NCBI GenBank assembly: GCA_035308365.1
Contig: DATGGU010000161.1
Coordinates: 1-24,143, forward strand
Direction of reading: 5' to 3'
Length of the DNA stretch: 24,143 nt
DNA from: PALSA-505 sp035308365
GTDB taxonomy: Bacteria; Actinomycetota; Actinomycetes; Streptosporangiales; Streptosporangiaceae
Shown: piece by piece, positions 6,546 to 13,716 of the stretch
Layout of the letters: each line of letters begins with the position of its first letter
How positions within the stretch are numbered: the stretch's first letter is position 1
Program-made: the position numbers and the translations under genes
The notes under the pieces: generated by a model
Seen by the model: only the letters and a program-made list of their open reading frames with translations
What the model was told of the DNA's origin: nothing
Database searches by the model: none

Positions 6546-7535
6546 ATGCCTGCTCAGTTCGCCACTCTCATGCCCGCTCAGGGCACCGCCTCCTATGACG
6601 GCACGGCGCCGTTCCCCGGCAGCGGCAAACCGTCCCCTGCCGTGGCGGGCCGGGTCCGGGTGGGGGTGACGGCCGCGTTCGTCATCGTGCCGTTTGCCGG
6701 GCTGGCCGCGGCAGTGTGGCTGGCATGGGGGCATGGCCTGGGTCTGGCCGATGTCCTGCTGGCGGCCGGATGCTACCTGGTCACCGGGCTGGGGGTAACC
6801 GTCGGGTTCCACCGGCTGCTCACCCACCGGTCCTTCACCGCGAGCCGCCCGCTGAGGCTGGCGCTGGCGGCCGCGGGATCGATGAGCTTCCAGGGCGATG
6901 TGATCGGCTGGGTCGCCATCCACCGCCGCCACCACGCCTTCACCGACCGGCCCGGTGACCCGCATTCGCCCTACCGGTACGGCACCAGCGTCCGCGGCCA
7001 GCTCCGCGGCCTGGCGCACGCCCACACCGGCTGGCTGCTGCACGACGACCCTACCCCGCCCGCCAGGTACGCCCCCGACCTGCTGGCCGACCGGTCGATG
7101 CGGGCCGTCTCGGCCGCGTTCCCCGCCCTGTGCGCCGTGTCGCTGGGCGTGCCGTTCGCGGCCGGCTGGCTGATCGGCGGGACCTGGCAGGCGGCGCTGG
7201 CGGCGCTGCTGTGGGCCGGGCTGGCCCGGGTCGCCTTGCTGCAGCACGTCACCTGGTCGGTCAACTCGCTGTGCCACCTCATCGGTGCCCGCCCCTACGC
7301 CACCCGCCGCTATGACCGCGCCACCAACCTGTGGCCGCTCGCGCTGCTCTCGCTCGGCGAAAGCTGGCACAACGGCCACCACTCTGACCCTGCGTGCGCC
7401 CGGCACGGCACCAGGCCCCGCCAGATCGACATCTCCGCCGCCGTCATCCGCATCTTCGAGCGCCTCGGCTGGGCCACCGCCGTGCACTGGCCCAACCCCG
7501 CCCGCCTCGCCGCCCGCCGCCTCCCCGGGTCCTGA
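6546..7535 (+). CDS. Membrane fatty-acid (acyl-CoA delta-9 type) desaturase
   Basis: 329 residues from the ATG at 6546; the ribosome site (GAGAGAAA) is weak, and an in-frame ATG at 6570 is an alternative. Three His boxes that bind the diiron centre are present: HRLLTH (89-94), HRRHH (126-130) and HNGHH (275-279), plus the extra conserved His at 234. Hydrophobic segments lie at about 42-60, 68-86, 190-210 and 215-233. This is the FADS/stearoyl-CoA desaturase arrangement, which inserts a double bond into saturated acyl chains at the membrane, using O2 and an electron donor such as ferredoxin. No dedicated reductase or ferredoxin gene is adjacent. Length and motifs are complete, so the enzyme is probably functional and would serve membrane-fluidity adaptation. 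Confidence 0.92.
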   Translation: MPAQFATLMPAQGTASYDGTAPFPGSGKPSPAVAGRVRVGVTAAFVIVPFAGLAAAVWLAWGHGLGLADVLLAAGCYLVTGLGVTVGFHRLLTHRSFTASRPLRLALAAAGSMSFQGDVIGWVAIHRRHHAFTDRPGDPHSPYRYGTSVRGQLRGLAHAHTGWLLHDDPTPPARYAPDLLADRSMRAVSAAFPALCAVSLGVPFAAGWLIGGTWQAALAALLWAGLARVALLQHVTWSVNSLCHLIGARPYATRRYDRATNLWPLALLSLGESWHNGHHSDPACARHGTRPRQIDISAAVIRIFERLGWATAVHWPNPARLAARRLPGS

Positions 7536-7804
7536 ACGGCCCCAGCCCGCGGGACGGTGAGCGTGCCCGACCGCGAGCAACAGGCCCCAGCGGGATACAC
7601 CGTGGGTGCAGGCCAACCACGCTCGCATGGCATCCATGGATCGTGCTCGTCAAGCACCTGGCCAGAGACGAAGGAAAGCCCGGACGGTAGACCGCCATCT
7701 TGTCACCGAGCGTGGCCGGTCAGAGCGCATGAGAGCGCGGACACCCGCCTTCGTTCGATGGGTTCTGACGTCAACCGTGCTTACGAGCGTGGCTGTGATG
7801 GCTG
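7536..7804. other. No recognisable gene
   Basis: Several overlapping open frames cross this interval, but none has a domain or a ribosome site. No terminator hairpin is obvious immediately after the desaturase stop. The interval leads into the permease fragment at 7805. Confidence 0.4.
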
Positions 7805-7930
7805 CGCCCCGTCCTCAACGGCACCGGCGCGATCCAGACCGCGACCGCCGCCGCCGTCTTCATCGCCAGCAAGTTCACTGCTGGCGCCGGGCTGGTGGTT
7901 CTCACGGCGCCCGCCTCCAGAATCCCCAAC
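7805..7930 (+). pseudogene. Amino-acid permease (APC family) fragment
   Basis: A plus-strand frame opened by an upstream stop encodes RPVLNGTGAIQTATAAAVFI followed by ASKFTAGAGLVVLTAPA. This resembles the late TM region of actinobacterial APC-superfamily amino-acid permeases, where a Val/Leu-Asn-Gly-x-Gly-Ala stretch precedes a hydrophobic helix and a conserved KFTxGAW motif. Here the usual Trp is Gly. After RIPNW the sequence becomes Arg/His-rich with no membrane character. About 40 codons of a roughly 600-codon gene remain, so this is a relic. Confidence 0.5.
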
Positions 7931-8058
7931 TGGGCATCAGGGCAGGCGCACCGCTCGCGGGCAGCCACCACGGCGCGCCCCCCGGCCTGGCGGCGGCGTG
8001 ATCCAGTGCACCACCCCGTACCGGAGATGGCATCCAGGCAAGCAGCCGTGGCAGACCG

Positions 8059-8231
8059 CGCGGGATCACCGCCCATCCCACGCAGGGATGGGTGACCCAG
8101 CAGGTCCAGGTCCGTAACCTGCTGATGAACCTTGAGGACTACGCGGTGGTCCCAAGTTCTTGATCCGGAACCGGGACGCCAAGCTCACCGCAGAGTTCGG
8201 CGCGATGTTCACCGCAGGCCGCATGAGGTGA
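8059..8231 (+). pseudogene. Transposase (integrase-core) remnant 1
   Basis: The plus strand encodes ITAHPTQGWVTQQVQVRNLL then MNLEDYAVV. After a frame change near 8155 it continues KFLIRNRDAKLTAEFGAMF. These are pieces of the catalytic (rve/DDE) core of an IS3/IS481-like transposase, where a TAHPTGxWVTQQARNLLMDL stretch leads to FLIRDRDSKFTxAFD. The inserted VQ residues, the frameshift and the missing flanks show it is dead. A second remnant of the same segment lies at 12815, in the same orientation. Confidence 0.7.
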
Positions 8232-8758
8232 CATAATTCCCGGCACCCACAGGCCGGAGGTTCCAGCCATTGCGGCGTCCCTTCACCGGTGCGGCAGCCG
8301 GCGCACAATCGTGACAGTCGTTCTGGCCAGGGCGATGCTGAAGTACGCGCTCCGCGGCGAAGCCCTCGGCCCGGACGCCGGGCCGGCCCCCGCTCGGCCC
8401 GGCGAGTTCCAGCACCCGGCCCCCGTGGCCTGCCGCACCGGCCACGCTGGCATTCAGGGTGAAGACATCGATCATGCCGGAGGCGGCAAGAATCCCGCCG
8501 TACCTGCGGCTGCGGCGCGGCCAGCAACAGGTCACCGCCAGCCTGCCGGGCCTGGTTGCGGACACCCGCCAGCGCGGCCAGGCCGCGGCAATCGATGAAT
8601 TCCAGGCCGGCCAGATCGATGATGATCTCGCCCCGGTGGGCGGTGAGGGCCGCCAGCGCAGCCGCAGCACTGCCTGCGGCAGCTACGTCCAGCTCTCCGC
8701 GCAGCGCCACCACGATCCGGCTGCGGTATCTGCGGGTACTCAGGCCCATACCAGCCAT
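8209..8758 (-). pseudogene. STAS-domain anti-sigma-factor antagonist, frameshifted
   Basis: The start at 8758 follows GGAAGG by nine bases. Frame 1 encodes RSRIVVALRGELDVAAAGSA, then IIIDLAGLEFIDCRGLAALA and GGDLLLAAPQPQVRR: the beta-alpha fold of a STAS antagonist, with the usual phospho-site Ser position read as Asp-Cys-Arg (FIDCRG, normally FxDSSG). At about 8494-8500 one extra base shifts the frame, and the expected continuation ILAASGMIDVFTLNASVA is found in the next frame. The natural protein would be about 115 residues and act by partner switching with an anti-sigma kinase. Replacement of the phospho-acceptor Ser by Cys is a second sign of lost or altered function. A one-base sequencing error would restore the fold. 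Confidence 0.75.
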
Positions 8759-9484
8759 CGGGGAATGCCTTCCTGCCACAGCAGCAAAGGCAAGGTCTGG
8801 ACCCGGGCGGCTCGTCCGCCAGCTGTCACACGGACACTACGCCTGCTGGGCCCGCAGGACAAGCCGCTGGGCACACGGATCATCACCCACAGCGAAACCG
8901 GCGATGAGCGTATTGCGCATGGTTTCCGGGTGCTTACTCGAACACGTGAGCTTTATCGCTGGTCATCGATTACGGGCATAGTATGTTCCGGCGTCACCAA
9001 CGCGGAGCAGCCAGCTTCGGCACCGCCCTGGGCAAGGTCTTGTTCCAGGAGAGCCCCGGCTCCCGCGGCGCGGTGATCATCACTGAGTGATCTTCCCGAA
9101 TCGTATTTCCGGGCCCCGCCGGTTCTATTCTCCGGCGCCGGTGCTGAAGCGGGCCGCACGGCGGCGCAGGTGGTGACCCGTTCAGCCAGGTGCTGTTCCA
9201 GTTCACTCAGCGCGAGATCATCATGCGCAATCCGGTGTATCCGCACATGCTGCCCGACATCCTGCGCGGCCTGTCCAGCGGCCCGGCGGTTGAGTCCGAC
9301 TGCCGCGACACCCTGGGCTTCACCGGCCTCGAAGCGGTCAGCGTCCTTCGTTCGCTGATGCCCAGGCTGCCCGCGACGACGTGCAGCCGCCTCCCCGAGT
9401 CGTCACGAGAAACAGCACCCGGCCGTGGCTGCTCAGGAAGCTCTAGCCGCTCGTACCCGTTAGCTCATCTTTTCTAGAAAAATA
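8759..9484. other. No assignable gene; weak open frames only
   Basis: Two plus-strand frames look slightly protein-like. One, from the ATG at 8983, encodes 35 residues ending FGTALGKVLFQESPGSRGAV. The other, from 9190, encodes 95 residues including FQFTQREIIMRNPVYPHMLP and GFTGLEAVSVLRSLMPRLP. Neither has a good ribosome site or a family I recognise, and both may be relics. The AT-rich palindrome TTTTCTAGAAAA sits at 9470-9481, at the edge of the promoter region of the next gene. Confidence 0.35.
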
Positions 9485-9513
9485 TTGCTAGTTTTAAATT
9501 GCCGATGTAGCCT
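9485..9513 (+). promoter_or_regulatory. Candidate promoter for the 26-residue protein gene
   Basis: TTGCTA (9485-9490) and TAGCCT (9508-9513) are separated by 17 bases, a reasonable fit to housekeeping-sigma hexamers, in a local AT-rich island that also contains the palindrome TTTTCTAGAAAA just upstream. Confidence 0.4.
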
Positions 9514-9524
9514 GAGTGTAGACG

Positions 9525-9561
9525 CCAGGGACTATCCGCCGACGGCGGCTATGTGCCCTGG
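9525..9561 (+). promoter_or_regulatory. Leader hairpin before the 26-residue protein gene
   Basis: CCAGGG (9525-9530) pairs with CCCTGG (9556-9561), and CCGCC (9536-9540) with GGCGG (9544-9548). The structure ends about 10 bases before the ribosome site of the small gene at 9583, so it could affect its translation or mRNA stability. Confidence 0.35.
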
Positions 9562-9582
9562 GGTTGCCGAAGGGAGCAGGCC

Positions 9583-9663
9583 ATGATCTTCATCGGCCTG
9601 ATTGTCATCGTCGCCGCCGTGCTTGTCATGCTCATGATGCGCCGCGGCCGACGGCAGCTGTAG
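9583..9663 (+). CDS. 26-residue single-TM small protein
   Basis: The ATG at 9583 follows GGGAG with a seven-base gap. It encodes MIFIGLIVIVAAVLVMLMMR followed by RGRRQL: one hydrophobic helix and a short basic cytoplasmic end, giving an N-out/C-in small membrane protein. A candidate promoter, a leader hairpin and a good ribosome site all precede it, which is more than chance would normally provide for so short a frame. Such proteins often modulate larger membrane complexes, but no partner is evident. The 55-residue gene begins 15 bases downstream. Confidence 0.55.
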   Translation: MIFIGLIVIVAAVLVMLMMRRGRRQL

Positions 9664-9678
9664 CGAGCCGGTGTCACG

Positions 9679-9846
9679 ATGAAAGCTTACGATTCCGGTG
9701 CCCTCAGCGCCGAAGACCTGCTCGCCCTGGCCCGGCTAGACGACGACGGCGCGCCGGCCGCCCCCGCGGCCGCCGCCGGAACCGCGCGAATCACCCAGCT
9801 ACGCCGGGTCATCCGGCGCGCCCGGCCAATACCAGACGCCCGATAG
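9679..9846 (+). CDS. 55-residue small soluble protein
   Basis: The ATG at 9679 encodes MKAYDSGALSAEDLLALARL, then DDDGAPAAPAAAAG, then a basic helix ITQLRRVIRRARPIP. It thus has an acidic amphipathic N-terminal helix, an Ala/Pro linker and an Arg-rich helix. The family is not recognised. It starts 15 bases after the single-TM gene and is probably translated from the same message. The ribosome site is poor, so translation may depend on its neighbour. Confidence 0.45.
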   Translation: MKAYDSGALSAEDLLALARLDDDGAPAAPAAAAGTARITQLRRVIRRARPIPDAR

Positions 9847-9991
9847 AGATGGCAGGCAGCGCCCAAACGGGGCGGGGAGGCAGCGGGGATGACCACCTCC
9901 CCGGCCGATCGCATCGTCCCGGGCTGCTGCGACGCAGACCGGCCGGCTCTCACCGGGCGCCAGTCAGCCGTACCCGGCTGTACCGCAGACC

Positions 9992-11026
9992 ATGACTACG
10001 ACATCGGTCACCACAGGCACCGCGGCTCTGGCCCGTGCCCGGGCCGGCACCCCCACCCGCACCAGGTTGTATCGCGATGGGGCGCTAGTGCTTGAGAACT
10101 TCCCTGAGGCCGAGATTTCCGAGCACCTGGCCGCTCCCGGATCGGTCGTGTGGCTGGATATGTGCGCGCCCACCGCGGCGGACTTCGCTATGATCAACGC
10201 CGAGTTCGGGCTGCACGAACTGGCCATCGAGGACGCGCTCCACGAACGCCAGCGCCCCAAGCTCGACCGGTACCCCCACCACCTGTTCCTCAGTGCCTAC
10301 ACCGTAAGCCTGGACGCCGCGGCTGGCGAGCTGGAGGCCCGCGAGATCGCGGTATTCATCACCGACCGGGCGCTGATCACCGTCCGCAAGGACACCGGGT
10401 TCGACATCGGCCAGGTGACCGCCCGCTGGGACGCCTCACCCGACCTGGCCAGCCATGGCGTCGCGTTCTTGCTGTACGGGCTGCTGGACCATCTCGTCGA
10501 CGGGCACTTCGCCGCCGTGCAAGACCTTGACGACTCCATCGAGCAGCTCCAAGATCTGCTGTTCACCGAAGACCGCGCCCAGATCCGCGCCGTGCAGCGG
10601 CGCACCTTCCAGCTCCGCAAGGAGCTCGTCGCGCTGCGCCGGATCGTGCTGCCGATGCGGGAGGTGATCAATTCGCTAATGCGCCGTGACCTGCACGTGG
10701 TGAGTGAGCCGATGGCGCCCTACTACCAGGACGTCTACGACCACGTCCTGCGCGTTACCGAATGGACCGAATCGCTGCGCGACCTGGTTACCGCCATCCT
10801 GGAGACCAACATCACCATCCAGGGTAACCGCATGAACCTGATCATGAAGAAGGTGACCAGCTGGGCGGCGATCATCGCAGTGCCGACCGCGATCACCGGC
10901 TTCTACGGGCAGAATCTGCCCTACCCCGGCTTTGGCAAGGAATCGGGCCTCATCGTCTCCAGCGCGATCATCATCACCCTGTCCACGCTGCTCTACCTCA
11001 TCTTCAAACACAAAGACTGGCTGTGA
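9992..11026 (+). CDS. corA: CorA-family magnesium/cobalt transporter
   Basis: 344 residues. A large acidic N-terminal cytoplasmic domain (about 1-285) includes the long helical region containing HFAAVQDLDDSIEQLQDLLF and RRTFQLRKELVALRRIVLPM. It ends in two C-terminal TM helices: about 288-304 (WAAIIAVPTAITGFYG) and about 319-337 (LIVSSAIIITLSTLLYLIF). The hallmark loop after TM1 reads YGQN (305-308) instead of the usual YGMN; the GxN core that forms the Mg2+ selectivity ring is kept. CorA is a homopentameric channel taking up Mg2+ and some Co2+ or Ni2+. The start has little ribosome-site support. No Mg-responsive leader is apparent upstream. Confidence 0.92.
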   Translation: MTTTSVTTGTAALARARAGTPTRTRLYRDGALVLENFPEAEISEHLAAPGSVVWLDMCAPTAADFAMINAEFGLHELAIEDALHERQRPKLDRYPHHLFLSAYTVSLDAAAGELEAREIAVFITDRALITVRKDTGFDIGQVTARWDASPDLASHGVAFLLYGLLDHLVDGHFAAVQDLDDSIEQLQDLLFTEDRAQIRAVQRRTFQLRKELVALRRIVLPMREVINSLMRRDLHVVSEPMAPYYQDVYDHVLRVTEWTESLRDLVTAILETNITIQGNRMNLIMKKVTSWAAIIAVPTAITGFYGQNLPYPGFGKESGLIVSSAIIITLSTLLYLIFKHKDWL

Positions 11027-11033
11027 TGACTGC

Positions 11034-11070
11034 CGCGGCCTTGCCGGCTGTCCCGGCGAAGCCGGCCGCG
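11034..11070 (+). terminator. Hairpin terminator after corA
   Basis: CGCGGCC (11034-11040) pairs with GGCCGCG (11064-11070), and GCCGG pairs with CCGGC inside. It begins eight bases after the corA stop. There is no T-tract. The following 11071-11299 interval holds no gene and presumably the promoter of the phosphatase gene. Confidence 0.55.
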
Positions 11071-11299
11071 TCGTCCCGCTCAACCTGCTCACCACCATTC
11101 CCCACACCGTCAGCGTGACCGCGGCGGACTTCTGGCGGCAAGATCCCGGGCCTTTGAGCCTGGCCGCAGCAGGGCAGGGAACCTGGCCAGAGCGGGACAC
11201 CACCAGCGCGTTCTGTGGTTAAATCGAGCTTCGAAGCCTGGACCTCGCTTCGCCCGGACGTGGTATCCGAATGCCACCCCTTCGGCGGAAGCGGCAATC

Positions 11300-12811
11300 A
11301 TGAAGGTCTCGGCAGTGGCCCCGCTTCGAGTGCCCACCAGAATTGACGCCCCGCCTGGGCCCGTCGCGGTGGAGGTCAGCGCACTACCCGGCCCGGCCCC
11401 GGCCCTGCCGAGCGGCCCAGCGGGCGGCTTGGCAGCGGAGCTCTTCACGCGTGTGGCGCAGCTGGCAGCGCTGGCTCTGGACACACCATGGGCCTCGGTA
11501 ACGGTCGTCGGCGAGGGCTCGTCCTCCGGGAGGATCTGGCTTGTCAGCCCGGAAGTGCCGGATCGCCAGAGCGCGGCCGGGGAGGCGTTGCGCCAGTACG
11601 TGATCCGCTGCGGGCTCAGGCTGGCAATCGGCGGAATCCGCCGTGACCCGCAGGTGAGTGGTGGCGGACCGGCGAACGTGATCGCGTGGGCTGGGTTCCC
11701 GGTGCATGGCGCTGATGGCCGGGTGGTGGGCGCGGTCTGCGTGGCTGACCATCAGCCGCGCCAGTGGAACAGCAGGCACGTCGAGATTCTGCGGATCTTG
11801 GCCGATGTCGCCGCGGGCGAAGTCGCGCTGCAAGCCGCGTTGCAGCATGGCGCCGAATGTGCCGCACTTGCCCAGACTCTTCAGGAGAGCCTGCTGCCGC
11901 CGAGCCTGCTGGAGATCCCGGGCCTGAATGTCGCGGCACGGTATGCGGCCGGGGGGACAGGGGCCGAGGTTCTCGGGGACTTCTACGACGTGTTCCCCTC
12001 GGTGCGGGGGAGCTGGGGAATCGCGGTGGGCGACGTGTGCGGCAAAGGCGCCCCGGCTGCCAAGAGCACCGCGCTGGCCCGCTACACCCTGCGGGCGGAG
12101 GCACACAGGGAGAGCCGGCCCAGCGTAATCCTGGCTGCCCTGAACCAGGCGCTGCTGGACTGGCTGACCGACGACCCGCGGTTCCTGACCGCAATCTATG
12201 CCACGGTTAGGCCGACTGCCGGCGGGGCCTCGGTGCACATCAGTTCCGGGGGCCACCCGCTGGCCCTGGTGCGCCGCGCCAGCGGGCACGTGCACGCAGC
12301 CGGCCGGCCGGGAACCTTGCTCGGGCTCCTGCCCGATCCCGAGCTGCATGACTCGCGCAGCCTGCTGCGAGCCGGTGACAGCTTGATCCTTTTCACCGAT
12401 GGCATCACCGAGGCGCGCAGCCATATCGACCGGGGACTCTACGGCGATGGCCGCCTCCACGAGCTCATCGCCGGCCTCGGGGGCATGCCCGCAGCGGGCA
12501 TCGCGGAGGCCATCCAGCAACACGTGCGCAATTTCAGCGGCGGGAAGATCAGCGACGATATGGTCACCCTGGTGCTGGTGGTTCCCCGGCGTGAGGCGCG
12601 CGGGCAACTAGCGCGGGCGGGGACCTGGCATGCCGCCCGCCCATTCCCGCCTGGGCAGGCAACGCCCGCGGCGGCGGCAGCCCGGACAGCCTGGATGCCG
12701 CCGCAGACCACGATGCGCCGCCCGCGGCAGGCGATGGGTTCGCCTTCCGGCAGCGGTGGGTGCATGCTGATGTTGAACGGCCGGGCCGGCCGTGAGATGG
12801 TGACCCCTTGA
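11300..12811 (+). CDS. GAF-SpoIIE (PP2C-type) serine phosphatase
   Basis: 503 residues. A GAF sensor domain occupies about 45-185 (with PWASVTVVGEGSSSGRIWLV and VVGAVCVADHQPRQW). The SpoIIE/RsbU phosphatase domain follows at about 205-428. Its metal-binding Asp motifs are present: LGDFYD (about 223), VGDVCGKGAPAA (about 243), LFTDGITEAR (about 364) and ISDDMVTLVLVV (about 416). In partner switching such enzymes dephosphorylate STAS antagonists and so free a sigma factor; the GAF domain would sense a ligand or redox cue. After about residue 430 comes a roughly 70-residue Pro/Ala/Arg-rich tail without domain character, possibly read-through into former intergenic DNA. The only STAS gene in the window (8758) is frameshifted, so its target may lie elsewhere. 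Confidence 0.9.
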   Translation: MKVSAVAPLRVPTRIDAPPGPVAVEVSALPGPAPALPSGPAGGLAAELFTRVAQLAALALDTPWASVTVVGEGSSSGRIWLVSPEVPDRQSAAGEALRQYVIRCGLRLAIGGIRRDPQVSGGGPANVIAWAGFPVHGADGRVVGAVCVADHQPRQWNSRHVEILRILADVAAGEVALQAALQHGAECAALAQTLQESLLPPSLLEIPGLNVAARYAAGGTGAEVLGDFYDVFPSVRGSWGIAVGDVCGKGAPAAKSTALARYTLRAEAHRESRPSVILAALNQALLDWLTDDPRFLTAIYATVRPTAGGASVHISSGGHPLALVRRASGHVHAAGRPGTLLGLLPDPELHDSRSLLRAGDSLILFTDGITEARSHIDRGLYGDGRLHELIAGLGGMPAAGIAEAIQQHVRNFSGGKISDDMVTLVLVVPRREARGQLARAGTWHAARPFPPGQATPAAAAARTAWMPPQTTMRRPRQAMGSPSGSGGCMLMLNGRAGREMVTP

Positions 12812-12814
12812 CGC

Positions 12815-13076
12815 TTGTGCGGGCTGGCGGTTCCGGGCGCCCTGGGGGAGCGGGTGACCCAGCAGGTTCGTAACCTGATGATGAAGCTCGAAGGCCATGC
12901 CGACGGGCTGAAGTTCCTGATCCGGGACCCGGGACGCCAAGTTCACCGACGCGTTCGACGCCGTGCTCACGGCAGCCACCGCCGTGCCGCGCGCGCCCAC
13001 TCCAGACGCGGCTGCGCGAGCGGAACGGCCCGCAGGGTCGCCGGGCGCCGGGCAGCCCCCGCGGCCGTTTCCATGA
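12815..13076 (+). pseudogene. Transposase (integrase-core) remnant 2
   Basis: The plus strand encodes ERVTQQVRNLMMKLEGHADG then LKFLIRD. After one extra base near 12930 it continues in another frame as DAKFTDAFDAVLTAA. This is the same IS3/IS481-like rve segment as at 8059. Homology fades after about 12975 into Pro/Ala-rich sequence. It begins three bases after the stop of the phosphatase gene, so the insertion may also have altered the end of that gene. Confidence 0.7.
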
Positions 13077-13104
13077 CCGTGTCCCGCTAAGGAGGTGACA
13101 GCAC

Positions 13105-13161
13105 GTGATCTTCCTGATCGTCAGCCTCATCCGGCGGTGGATGAACCGCCAGCACAGCTAG
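13105..13161 (+). CDS. 18-residue hydrophobic/basic micro-ORF with near-perfect ribosome site
   Basis: AAGGAGGTGA (13089-13098), essentially a perfect anti-16S match, precedes a GTG at 13105. The frame reads MIFLIVSLIRRWMNRQHS and then stops. An intrinsic terminator with a T-run begins 14 bases after the stop, giving a complete minimal gene unit. The peptide has a short hydrophobic N-terminus and a basic end, like the 26-residue protein at 9583 (both start MIF). It could be a membrane micropeptide or a leader peptide. The strength of the signals argues for expression; the function is unknown. Confidence 0.5.
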   Translation: MIFLIVSLIRRWMNRQHS

Positions 13162-13175
13162 GCCACGACCAGGCA

Positions 13176-13203
13176 GCGCCCCGCCAGCCGACGGGGCGCT
13201 TTT
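13176..13203 (+). terminator. Intrinsic terminator with T-tract
   Basis: GCGCCCCG (13176-13183) pairs perfectly with CGGGGCGC (13192-13199) across an eight-base loop, followed by TTTT (13200-13203). It lies between the plus-strand micro-ORF and the stop of the minus-strand PRC-barrel gene, so the hairpin may serve both strands. Confidence 0.8.
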
Positions 13204-13204
13204 G

Positions 13205-13570
13205 TCATTCCTGGTCATTCTCGCGGATCCAGCGCGGCCGGCGGAACAGGCGGCCGAGGATGTCGTGCAGGCTCTGCCCCGAGTCCGCCAGCGCGTCGAC
13301 CCGATACACCGGCGCTCCGTGCGGGGGCGGCAACTGTCCAGCCTGCACGTCGTCAAGGCTGCACCTGATGTGGCTGCGCGTAATCTGCTGTATGGCGTCG
13401 GCGTCGATGAAGCGCAGCCCGCCCTTCGTGGCGATCACGATGCCGTCGAACACGTCGACCTCAGGTACTTCCAGGACGTGCTCCAGGGTGCCGATCTGCC
13501 TGCCCGAGCTGGTCAGCACCGGCGTCCCGCGGGCCGCTGCCTGATAGGAGATGGGAGTGTCGTCGGTCAT
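13205..13570 (-). CDS. PRC-barrel-like domain protein
   Basis: 121 residues from the ATG at 13570; upstream in-frame codons lack protein character. The core GTPVLTSSGRQIGTLEHVLE, then VDVFDGIVIATKGGLRFIDA with IQQITRSHIRCSL, is the small beta-barrel pattern of PRC-barrel proteins: a 'set value, note the change, apply to target' strand order with a conserved Gly-x-x-Ile/Val-Gly turn. The tail (about 85-121) is polar, with LHDILGRLFRRPRW. PRC-barrel proteins occur in photosynthetic reaction centres and in RNA-processing and stress contexts; stand-alone bacterial copies lack a defined function. It converges on the micro-ORF unit through the shared terminator. Confidence 0.65.
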   Translation of the reverse strand: MTDDTPISYQAAARGTPVLTSSGRQIGTLEHVLEVPEVDVFDGIVIATKGGLRFIDADAIQQITRSHIRCSLDDVQAGQLPPPHGAPVYRVDALADSGQSLHDILGRLFRRPRWIRENDQE

Positions 13571-13716
13571 ACGGCTATCCTGTCCCAGCACAGGGCGGCG
13601 TAGCCATACCGGCCGGATCTGGCGGACCGCCGGCGCCAGCGGGCAGCCGTGTCGCGTCCCTGCCGGGCGGCAGGCCAAATGGGCGCCAGCAGTCGCGGTT
13701 GAACTGCGGGGCGTTG

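Noticed and set aside
6540..7637. 365-codon minus-strand frame over the desaturase
   Set aside because: The plus strand carries all three His boxes; the minus translation is low-complexity Gly/Arg/Gln.
11384..12607. 407-codon minus-strand frame over the phosphatase
   Set aside because: Antisense shadow of a GAF-SpoIIE gene with its motifs on the plus strand.
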